Below, piece by piece: positions 1-7,584 of a stretch of 19,780 nucleotides of DNA; position 1 is the stretch's first letter; the number at the start of each line of letters is the position of its first letter. A program made the translations under genes and the position numbers. The DNA lies in the NCBI GenBank assembly GCA_964599565.1, contig CAZRFE010000044.1, forward strand, positions 1 to 19,780. The letters run 5' to 3'. The notes under the pieces were generated by a model, which ran no database searches, was not told the origin of the DNA, and saw only the letters and a list, made by a program, of their open reading frames with translations. This stretch comes from JAJUFS01 sp964599565 (GTDB lineage Bacteria; Pseudomonadota; Gammaproteobacteria; Natronospirales; JAJUFS01).

Positions 1-251
1 GCGGCCATCTGCACGGCCTGGTAATGGTGCGGAATCATGTCCTGCATGAAGCGGACGTCAGCCGGCGAGTAGCTGGTATCGGCAATCTTGATCGCCTCTT
101 CGGCGCTGAGCGCCTGCGATGATTTGCCGGGGGCGCCGGGTTTGACGATCGGGGCGTCTGCAGCCAGCGCGGGTGCCTGCGCCAGCAGGGCGAGGGCGGG
201 AATGACGAAGGAAAGCAGGCGAACAAGTGAGGATTTCGCGGCGTTCATAGG
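1..251 (-). CDS. DUF305 family secreted protein (3' part beyond left edge)
   Basis: The minus-strand frame from the ATG at 251-249 stays open to the window edge and gives 83 residues. AGGAGCTACCT precedes the start, so this start is well placed. Residues 1-29 form a signal peptide: a basic N-terminus (one K, one R), a hydrophobic stretch SFVIPALALLAQ, and an ALA cleavage site before ADAP. A linker rich in P, G and S follows. The last visible residues read DVRFMQDMIPHHYQAVQMA, the hallmark DUF305 segment with its HH pair and Met residues. DUF305 proteins are small helical, mostly exported proteins; some members (for example CopM) bind copper. A metal role here is only inference. The gene is divergent from the ABC operon and shares the 345-bp region with its promoter. 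The C-terminal half is not visible. Confidence 0.85.
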
Positions 252-380
252 TAGCTCCTGTGCAGCGAGTCTTGTTTGGCGGTCGCCGTTCTTGGGCGGG
301 CATCAATCTACCAGAAGGATGCCCCCGGTTCAGGTCATGTGCCCGAAGGCATCAAGCGCACGGGCGTCAGGGCTGTGAAC

Positions 381-397
381 CGGGACGAGACGTCCAG
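381..397. promoter_or_regulatory. Candidate enhancer site UAS1 (imperfect palindrome)
   Basis: CGGGACG-AGA-CGTCCAG is a 7+3+7 inverted repeat with one mismatch (A396 where C would complete it). It shares its left arm and its 3-bp spacer length with the perfect palindrome at 492-508. It is centred about 208 bp upstream of the inferred start site at 597. Binding by the NtrC-type regulator encoded at 13155-14540 is inferred from position and symmetry. Confidence 0.5.
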
Positions 398-491
398 GAT
401 CAGACACCGGATCGCGCCGTGCGTTCCGGTGCAGCAGGAGATTGATGTCCGCGTCCTTGATCCCGCGTGTTCGCATTGCGCATCCCGTTTC

Positions 492-508
492 CGGGACGCG
501 CCGTCCCG
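492..508. promoter_or_regulatory. Candidate enhancer site UAS2 (perfect palindrome)
   Basis: CGGGACG-CGC-CGTCCCG is a perfect 7+3+7 inverted repeat. A further TCCCG arm at 483-487 makes a second, overlapping inverted repeat, TCCCG-TTTC-CGGGA (483-496), so three arms lie in 26 bp. The centre is about 97 bp upstream of the inferred transcription start, within the usual range for activators of sigma-54 promoters. The Fis-type helix-turn-helix of such activators normally binds dyad sites of this size. Confidence 0.6.
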
Positions 509-533
509 CATGTGAAACCGCTTCCTGCCGTCT

Positions 534-553
534 TCACGGGAAGAACGCCGTGA
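534..553. repeat. Inverted repeat upstream of the sigma-54 promoter
   Basis: TCACGG-N8-CCGTGA is a perfect 6+8+6 inverted repeat ending 17 bp before the -24 element. It does not share the CGGGACG arm of the two candidate enhancers. It could be a binding site for another protein, or chance in GC-rich DNA. Confidence 0.3.
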
Positions 554-570
554 TGCCCGATCCTGCGGCT

Positions 571-586
571 TGGCATGACCGTTGCA
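571..586 (+). promoter_or_regulatory. Sigma-54 (-24/-12) promoter of the ABC operon
   Basis: TGGCATGACCGTTGCA matches the sigma-54 consensus TGGCAYR-N4-TTGCW throughout, with the diagnostic GG (572-573) and GC (584-585) at the required spacing. Taking C585 as -12 puts +1 at about 597, the A of the adaptor ATG. A sigma-54-type activator is encoded in the same operon and candidate enhancer palindromes lie upstream, which strengthens the call. Confidence 0.82.
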
Positions 587-596
587 ACTAATGGGC

Positions 597-1850
597 ATGG
601 ACATCGTACGCACAGATCTCAAAATCAAGCGCCAGCGCCGCCGCTGGATGATCGGCTCGTCCGGCGGTTTCGCGCTGGTCGCGCTCACCGCCTTCCTTTT
701 CACGCTCGATCCCGCAGCGCCGGTCGTCGAGCGCGAATCCGTCTGGATGGATACCGTCAAGCAGGGCGAGATGCTGCGCGAGGTGCGTGGCCCGGGCGTG
801 CTGGTGCCGAAGGAAATCCGCTGGATTGCGGCGCGCACGGACGCACGCGTCGAGCGCGTGCTCGTGAAGCCGGGCGCGAGCGTCGAGCCTGAGACCGTGC
901 TCATCGAGATGAGCAACCCGGAACTCGTGCAGCAACTGGAAGAAGCGCGCTCCGCGGTCGTTGCCGCCGAGGCGGACTATGCCGCGCTTGAAGTGCAGCT
1001 GCAGAGCCAGTTGCTCGACCAGAAGGCAGCGCTCGCCGAGGCGCGCGCGGAATACGAAAGTCAGCGCCTGCAGGTGGAGGCGGAAACGGAACTCGCGAAG
1101 GACAACATCATCTCGCAGCTCGAACTGAAGCGCTCGGTGCTCACCGCCGAGCAGCTCAACGTGCGGCTCGATGTCGAGAAGGAGCGCAGCCGCACGTTCG
1201 AAAAGGCGATCGCTGCGCAGCTTCGCGCGGAACGCACGCGCATCGAGCAGCTTGAGAACATGCTCGCGCTGCGCGAATCGCAGGTTGCGGGACTGACGGT
1301 GCGCGCGGGCATGAGCGGCGTGCTGCAGGCGCTGAGCGTGGAGGCAGGCCAGCAGCTCACGATCGGTGCGAACATCGCGCGCATCGCGCGGCCGGATGAA
1401 CTCATGGCGGAACTTCGCATCGCGGAGACGCAGGCGAAGGACGTGCAGCTCGGCCAGCCGGTTTCCGTGGACACGCGCAACGGCATCGTCGCGGGTGAAG
1501 TGATCCGCATCGATCCCGCGGTGACATCCGGCACCGTGCAGGTGGATGTCGCGCTCACCGGCAAGCTTCCGTCCGGCGCGCGTCCCGATCTTTCCGTTGA
1601 CGGCACCATTCTCATCGAGCGCCTGGACGACGTGCTGTACGTCGGGCGCCCGGCATACGGCCAGCCGGAATCCACCGTGCGCCTGTTCGTCGTCGACGAC
1701 GCGAGCGGCGAAGCGGTGCGCGTGCCGGTGGAACTCGGACGCAGTTCCGTGAACGTCATTGAAATACGCCAGGGGCTGAAGGTCGGCGACAGGGTGATCC
1801 TCTCCGACACCAGCGCCTGGGACAAGCATGACCGCATCCGTCTCGAATGA
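597..1850 (+). CDS. HlyD/MacA-type periplasmic adaptor (membrane fusion protein) of ABC exporter
   Basis: The 417-residue product starts MDIVRTDLKIKRQRRR, a basic cytoplasmic end. One membrane helix follows at about residues 17-36, then a periplasmic body. A first lipoyl half lies near residues 65-105 (GPGVLVPKEIRW ... VLVKPGASV). A long, Glu/Ala/Gln-rich coiled coil spans about 110-235. A second lipoyl half (VRAGMSGVLQALSVEAGQQL) and beta-barrel/membrane-proximal parts follow, ending GLKVGDRVIL. Adaptors of this family link an inner-membrane FtsX-type permease to an outer-membrane channel. An upstream in-frame TTG at 582 and ATG at 591 lie in or before the sigma-54 -12 element, before the predicted +1, so 597 is chosen. 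No ribosome site precedes it. First gene of the operon; its stop lies 20 bp before the ATPase. No TolC-like gene is nearby, so an outer-membrane partner must come from elsewhere. Confidence 0.88.
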   Translation: MDIVRTDLKIKRQRRRWMIGSSGGFALVALTAFLFTLDPAAPVVERESVWMDTVKQGEMLREVRGPGVLVPKEIRWIAARTDARVERVLVKPGASVEPETVLIEMSNPELVQQLEEARSAVVAAEADYAALEVQLQSQLLDQKAALAEARAEYESQRLQVEAETELAKDNIISQLELKRSVLTAEQLNVRLDVEKERSRTFEKAIAAQLRAERTRIEQLENMLALRESQVAGLTVRAGMSGVLQALSVEAGQQLTIGANIARIARPDELMAELRIAETQAKDVQLGQPVSVDTRNGIVAGEVIRIDPAVTSGTVQVDVALTGKLPSGARPDLSVDGTILIERLDDVLYVGRPAYGQPESTVRLFVVDDASGEAVRVPVELGRSSVNVIEIRQGLKVGDRVILSDTSAWDKHDRIRLE

Positions 1851-1870
1851 CGGAATTCAAGGAGCAGACG

Positions 1871-2626
1871 ATGTCAAACAAGCCGCTCATCGAGCTTGCC
1901 GATGTGAAGAAGGTGTTCCTGGCCGACGAGGTCGAGACGCACGCGCTCTCGGGCGTGCATTTTTCCATCGACAAGGGCGAATACATTTCCATCTCCGGGC
2001 CATCGGGCTGCGGCAAGTCCACGCTGCTCTCGATACTCGGCCTGCTCGATACGCCGACGGAAGGCCGCTACACGCTGAACGGCACCGCGGTCGAGGAACT
2101 CGATGCGAGCGATCGTGCGCGCATACGAAACCGCGAGATCGGTTTCATCTTCCAGGCGTTCAATCTCATCGGCGATCTCGATGTCTTCGAGAATGTCGAA
2201 CTGCCGCTCACGTATCGCGACGGCGTATCGAAATCCGAGCGCCGCACGCGCGTGCAGGAAGCGCTGGAACGCGTCGGCATGGCGCACCGGCTGAAGCACT
2301 ATCCCTCGCAGCTCTCCGGCGGCCAGCAGCAGCGCGTCGCCGTGGCGCGCGCACTTGTCGGGCGGCCATCGATCCTGCTCGCCGACGAACCGACAGGCAA
2401 TCTCGATTCACGCAACGGCGAGCAGGTGATGGCGCTGCTTGAAGACCTGCACCGCAACGGCGCGACGATCTGCGTCGTCACGCATGATCCGCGCTACGCG
2501 GATTTCGCGGAGCGCAAGATCTTCCTGTTCGATGGCCGTGTCGTGGATGAACAGACGCTGGTGCGGCTGCGCGAGGAAGAAGACCGCCGCATCCAGGAAC
2601 AGGTGCGCGCCAACGCGGCGCTGTAN
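1871..2626 (+). CDS. ABC transporter ATP-binding protein, MacB/LolD type (end touches gap)
   Basis: Start ATG 1871 follows AAGGAG at 1859-1864; the frame also opens at 1847, but without a ribosome site. The 251 visible residues cover a whole nucleotide-binding domain: Walker A GPSGCGKST, Q-loop GFIFQAFNL, signature LSGGQQQRVAVARAL, Walker B ILLADEP, D-loop GNLDS and H-loop VTHDP. All key residues are canonical. The LPLTYRD stretch and overall size place it with the MacB/LolD ATPases that drive FtsX-type permeases. The next codon is TAN, probably a stop, whose third base falls in the N run, so the end is inferred. ATP hydrolysis by this subunit presumably powers the permeases downstream, alone or paired with the second ATPase at 12456-13151. 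Confidence 0.93.
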
Positions 2627-2725
2627 NNNNNNNNNNNNNNNNNNNNNNNNNNNNNNNNNNNNNNNNNNNNNNNNNNNNNNNNNNNNNNNNNNNNNNNNNN
2701 NNNNNNNNNNNNNNNNNNNNNNNNN
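2626..2725. other. Assembly gap (100 N)
   Basis: There are exactly 100 N, the usual placeholder for a scaffold gap of unknown length. At the least it hides the ATPase stop codon, a ribosome site and the first codons of permease 1. The flanking genes fit together as they stand, so the true missing length may be small. A larger insertion cannot be excluded. Confidence 0.97.
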
Positions 2726-5136
2726 CACGCATGCTGGCGCGCCGCCCGGGCTTCACGCTCGCCGTCGTGCTCACGCTTGCCGTCGGCATCGGCGCGAACA
2801 GCGCGATCTTCAGCGTCATCAACGGCCTGTTGCTGAAACCGCTGCCGTACCCGGAAGGCGAGCGGCTCGTCGTCATCAACAACAACTACCCGAAGATGGG
2901 CCTTTCGAAAACGAACGTCTCCATTCCCGATTACCTTGACCGCGTCGGCGGCGTCGACGCACTCGAATCCGCCGCGCTCTATCACTGGACGACGCATGCG
3001 GTGAGTGCAGGCGAGCGTCCCGCGCAGCTCTACGGCATCCGCGCCACGCCTTCATTGTTTGAAACACTGAAGGTGCAGCCGTTTCTCGGCCGCGCGTTCA
3101 CCGCGGAGGAAGCGATTCCCGGCGAGGACCGCGTCGTCATCCTTTCGCACGGGCTGTGGAAGGAAATGTTCGGCGCACGCACGGAGGTGATCGGCGAGCG
3201 CGTGCGCGTGGATGGCGAGACGCGCGTGATCGTCGGCGTGATGCCGGCGGGCATCGAGTTCCCGAACGAGAACGCGGACTACTTCGTGCCGTTTGCGTTC
3301 ACGCCCAGGGAGATGTCGGACGAACAGCGCGGGCATGAATACGCGAGCATGATCGCGCGCCTCGCGCCCGGCGCGGACATTGCTGCCGCGGAGCGGCAGA
3401 TGGCGCAGGTCACGCAGAATGTCGCTTCGCGCCTACCCGATGGCGAGGCGTATCTCGAGAGCACGGGATTCCACGGCACGGCGGAGGATTTCCGCGAGGA
3501 GAAGGTGGGTGAAATGCGCGGACCGCTGCTGCTCTTGCAGGTGACGGTCGGCTTCGTGCTGCTGATTGCGTGCGCGAACATCGCAAACCTCATGCTCACG
3601 CGCGCCATCGCACGCCAGAAGGAAATGTCCGTGCGCACGGCGCTTGGCGCGGGCAGGATGCGCATCGCGCGCCAGCTGCTCGCCGAGAGCCTGCTGCTTG
3701 CCCTTGCAGGCGGCGTCGCCGGCGTGCTGCTCGCGCACTGGGGCATCGCCGGCCTGCAGGCGAGCGGCCTGCTGCCAGGCAACGATGTGTTCGACTTCAC
3801 GGTGGATGCGCGCGTGCTGCTGTTCGCGCTTGGCGTGGCAGCGGGCACGGGGTTGCTGTTCGGCATGTTCCCCGTGGTTTCCTCGTGGCGCTCGAACACC
3901 GCAAGCGTGCTCAAGGAAGGTGGCCGCGGCAATTCAGGCAGTCGCGGTGCGCGCACGTCGCGCAGCACGCTGGTCGTGCTGCAGGTGATGATGGCCGTCA
4001 TGCTGCTGGTGGCGGCCGGCCTTCTCATGCGCAGCTTCATCAAGCTGCAGTCCGTGAGCCCGGGCTTCGCGGAGGAGGGCGTGCTCACCGCGCAGATGTC
4101 GCTGCCGGAACTGCGTTACGCGGATGACGCGGCGGTGCTCGGATTCTTCCGCCGCTTCGAGGAGCGCGTGCGCGCGCTGCCGGGCGTGACGGACGTGGGC
4201 GTGACATCCGCGCTGCCGTTCGGCAATCACTCGTCCGGATCTTCATACATGGTTGCCGGGCGCGATCATGCCGACGACGCGACGTCACCGCACGCGCATC
4301 ACCGCGTCACGGATGGCGGCTACTTCAACGCCATGGATATCCCGCTGCTGCGGGGCCGGCTGTTCGATGCGCGTGATACCGGTGACAGCGAGCGCGTCGT
4401 GATCATCGATGAAATCCTCGCGAAGAAATTCTTCCCGGATGCCGATCCCGTCGGCCGGCAGCTTGTCCTTGGCATCGAGGACACGCCGGAAAACCGCGCG
4501 ACGATCATTGGCGTTGTCGGCGCGATCCGGCATGCGAGCCTGAAGGAGACGATGGACAAGGAAACGATCTATCGCGTCATCACGCAGGAGCCCCGGCATT
4601 CCATCATGCTTGCCGTGCGCACGAACGTTGATGCCGCGAGCATCACGGAGCCGTTGCGCGCCGCCGTGCAGGCGCTTGATCCCGAGCTGCCGCTGTACGA
4701 CATCGCGACCATGACGTCGCGCGTCGAACGCTCGCTCAACCGGCAGCGCACGCCGATGTTCCTGCTCTCGGTGTTCAGCGGTGTTGCGTTGCTGCTTGCG
4801 GCCATCGGGCTTTATGGCGTGCTTGCCTTCTCCGTCACGCAGCGCACGGGCGAACTCGGCGTGCGCATGGCGCTCGGTGCGGCGCGCGGCGATCTGCTGA
4901 AACTCGTGCTGGGGCAGGGCGGACGCCTGGTCGTGACCGGTCTTGCGCTCGGCCTCATCGGTGCGTTCCTGCTCGCACGCCTGATGCGCTCGCAGCTGTA
5001 CGAAGTTTCCGCCGCGGATCCGCTCGTCTTCGTGCTCGTGCTCGTGTTTCTCGGCATCACCGGTTTCATTGCCTGCCTGCTTCCGGCGCGGCGCGCAACG
5101 CGCGTCGATCCGATGATCGCGCTGCGTCACGAATGA
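2726..5136 (+). CDS. FtsX/MacB double permease 1 (ADOP-like), N-terminus lost in gap
   Basis: From the first in-frame Met at 2731 there are 801 residues, but the true start lies in the gap: relatives usually begin 10-20 residues before the RMLARRPGFTL segment. The layout is helix 1 (about residues 8-30), a periplasmic MacB-like domain to about 260, four helices (about 266-290, 313-335, 360-380, 410-432), a second periplasmic domain to about 670, then three helices to the end. Each half carries the FtsX coupling segment that meets the ATPase: EMSVRTALGAGR and ELGVRMALGAAR. The motif CANIAN in helix 2 is intact. This duplicated layout matches the 'acidobacterial duplicated orphan permease' (ADOP) type, although here it is beside ATPases. 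It has the most consensus-like motifs of the four permeases. The substrate is unknown. Confidence 0.9.
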
Positions 5137-5155
5137 GTACCGCAAGGAGAACCCG

Positions 5156-7570
5156 ATGACGTTGATGTTCGAAGTGCGGCACGCACTGCGCAGGCTCGCG
5201 CGGTCACCGGGATTCTTTCTTGTCACCGTGCTCATGCTGAGTCTCGGCACGGGACTCACGGTGTTCATGTTCGGCGGCATCCAGGCCTACATCCTGAGCG
5301 AGCCGCCGTATCCCGAGCCGCAGCAGCTCGCGTTCGTCGAACTCATCGACCCGGTGAGCGGTGAAGACGGCATCGAGGTGCCGCAGCCTGTTCTCCATCG
5401 CTGGCAGGCGCAGTCGCTGCCGGGTGCGACGTTCGGCGGTTTCTACACGGGCACGGTGAACCTCGGCGGCGACGGACGGCCCGAGCGGCATGACGGCGCG
5501 TTCGTCACGCCGCGCACGTTCGACGTGCTCGGCGTGCAGCCGTTCATGGGCCGCGCATTCACGAGCGCCGATTCGCTGCCCGGTGCGGCGCCGGTGATCA
5601 TCATCGGTCATGCGCTGTGGCTGAACCGCTATCTCGGCGATCCGGGAATCATCGGGCGCGTCATTCGCGTCAACTCGCATCCGGCGACCGTGATCGGCGT
5701 GATGCCGGAAGGCTTCGCGTTCCCGTACCTGCAGGATGCATGGCTGCCGCTCTCCTGGGATTCCGCGAGTGCCAGTTACGGGGATGCCGAGCTTGAAGTG
5801 TTCGCGCGCCTGCCGGATGGCAGCGGTACCGGGGCGCTGCGCGATGCGCTGGATGCAACGCTCGCGCACCTGCATGACGAGCTTCCCGCGGACATGCGCA
5901 CGCTCATCACGTCGGTCGTTCCCTATGCGGAAGAGTTCATCAATCCGTTCACGAAACGCATCGTCGCGACGCTTTCCGTGTGCGTGCTGTTCGTGCTGTT
6001 CATCGCCTGTATGAATGTCGCGAGCCTGATGATTGCGCGGAGCATTCGCTTCCAGCGCGAAACGGCGATCCGCAGTGCGCTCGGTGCGGGCCGCCGTCGC
6101 CTGGTGGCGAGCGTGCTTCTGGAGAGTCTCGCGGTATCCGCGCTGGCAGCCGGCGCCGGCCTGCTGCTCGCGCATGTGGGCGGCGATGTGCTGGAGCGCT
6201 ATCTCGCATCCATCGACGATCTTCCCGTGTACTGGGCGGTGATGTCCTACGACTGGCGAATGCTCGCGTTCATTGCCGCACTCGTGTTCGTCGTTGCCCT
6301 GGTTGCAGGGCTCGCGCCTGCGCTTCGCGCGGGCAGGACGGATCTCGTGCATGACCTCAAGGAAGGCGGTGCAACGACCGGCGGGCGCGCGAGCCGCACG
6401 ATCCGCACGCTGGTGAGCGTGGAGATTGCGCTGTCGTGCATCCTGCTCGTCACCACCGGGCTCATGATGCGCAGCATGTTCAACGCGCTCGATGTGGACA
6501 TCGGTGCAGATACGCACAACGTGCTGACCGGTCGCATCGGGCTGTTCGAGGAACAGTACCCGGATGCGGCGAGCCGGCGGCGTTTCGTCGAGCGGCTGGA
6601 GCAGGAACTGTCGCGCATCAACGGTGTCGAGCGCGCGACGCTCGCGACAGGCCTGCCCGCGGCGCTCAGCGGCGATGCCGGCGTGCGCCCGGAAGGCGTC
6701 GAGCATCCGGCGGAAACGTTCAACGGCAACTGGTCGCGCTATCTTGCCGTGACGCCCGCGTACTTCGACCTGTTCGGCATCGAGCGTCGAGCGGGCCGTT
6801 TCCTTTCCGCGAGCGACGATGCAACGCATCCTGATGTTGCCGTCGTCACGCAGGCGTTCGTCGAGGAATACCTGCCGGACGGCGATGCCATCGGGCGGCG
6901 CATCTGGATCGAAGACGAAGCGCGCTGGGTGACGGTGATCGGCGTGAGCGCGAATGTCATCCAGGACGAAGACGATCTCGATGGGCCGCCGCAACCGGCG
7001 CTGTACCGTCCCATTGCGCAGACCGATTACAACTTCTTCAGCTTCGCCGTGAAGACGAGCGGCAATCCGCACGCCCTGCAGGAACAGGTGCGCGCCGCGG
7101 TGCTGCGCGTGGATGCGGACATGCCGGTCTACTGGCTGCGCACGCTGGATGACTGGCTGCTCATCGGCACATCGAGCCAGCATCTGCTGTCCGCGCTGCT
7201 TGGCGTGTTCACGTTCTTTGCGATCCTGCTTGCCGGCATCGGGCTTTATGCCGTACTCGCGTATTCCGTCAACCAGCGCATCCGTGAAATCGGCGTGCGC
7301 CGTGCGCTCGGCGCGGACAACGGCGGCGTCATGCGGCTGCTCGTTCGCGAGAACGCGCTGCAGCTCGGCGTTGCGGTATCGCTCGGTCTCGTGATGGCCG
7401 CGGGTTTCGCGCGGCTGTTTGCAAGCGAGTTCGTCGGCGTGTCGAGCGTCGATCCGCTCACCTACACGCTGGTCGTCGCCATGTTGCTGTTGCTGGTCGT
7501 TGCTGCATCGTTCGTGCCGGTGCGGCGCGCGCTACGCATCCAGCCGCAGGAAGCGTTGCGTCACGAATAA
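5156..7570 (+). CDS. FtsX/MacB double permease 2 (ADOP-like)
   Basis: The 804-residue product starts at ATG 5156 after AAGGAGA, 19 bp beyond permease 1. It is collinear with permease 1: helix 1 at about 18-38, a periplasmic domain to about 265, helices near 270-293, 317-337, 366-388 and 420-440, a second periplasmic domain, and three helices from about 677 to the end (FTFFAILLAGIGLYAVLAYS). Coupling segments are ETAIRSALGAGR and EIGVRRALGADN. The helix-2 motif reads CMNVAS rather than CANIAN. The C-terminus LRIQPQEALRHE is the usual end of the family. Low similarity in the periplasmic domains against good conservation in the membrane parts suggests an old duplication with divergent external surfaces. 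Confidence 0.92.
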   Translation: MTLMFEVRHALRRLARSPGFFLVTVLMLSLGTGLTVFMFGGIQAYILSEPPYPEPQQLAFVELIDPVSGEDGIEVPQPVLHRWQAQSLPGATFGGFYTGTVNLGGDGRPERHDGAFVTPRTFDVLGVQPFMGRAFTSADSLPGAAPVIIIGHALWLNRYLGDPGIIGRVIRVNSHPATVIGVMPEGFAFPYLQDAWLPLSWDSASASYGDAELEVFARLPDGSGTGALRDALDATLAHLHDELPADMRTLITSVVPYAEEFINPFTKRIVATLSVCVLFVLFIACMNVASLMIARSIRFQRETAIRSALGAGRRRLVASVLLESLAVSALAAGAGLLLAHVGGDVLERYLASIDDLPVYWAVMSYDWRMLAFIAALVFVVALVAGLAPALRAGRTDLVHDLKEGGATTGGRASRTIRTLVSVEIALSCILLVTTGLMMRSMFNALDVDIGADTHNVLTGRIGLFEEQYPDAASRRRFVERLEQELSRINGVERATLATGLPAALSGDAGVRPEGVEHPAETFNGNWSRYLAVTPAYFDLFGIERRAGRFLSASDDATHPDVAVVTQAFVEEYLPDGDAIGRRIWIEDEARWVTVIGVSANVIQDEDDLDGPPQPALYRPIAQTDYNFFSFAVKTSGNPHALQEQVRAAVLRVDADMPVYWLRTLDDWLLIGTSSQHLLSALLGVFTFFAILLAGIGLYAVLAYSVNQRIREIGVRRALGADNGGVMRLLVRENALQLGVAVSLGLVMAAGFARLFASEFVGVSSVDPLTYTLVVAMLLLLVVAASFVPVRRALRIQPQEALRHE

Positions 7571-7584
7571 CCAGGGAGCCAATC

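Larger units (their letters stand above)
252..596. other. Divergent intergenic region with enhancer and promoter elements
   Basis: These 345 bp lie between the DUF305 start (minus strand) and the adaptor start (plus strand). Reading frames here are short, lack ribosome sites and resemble no family I know. The sequence holds two copies of one palindrome, another inverted repeat and a sigma-54 promoter, all listed separately. I see no clear sigma-70 promoter for the DUF305 gene. Confidence 0.7.
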
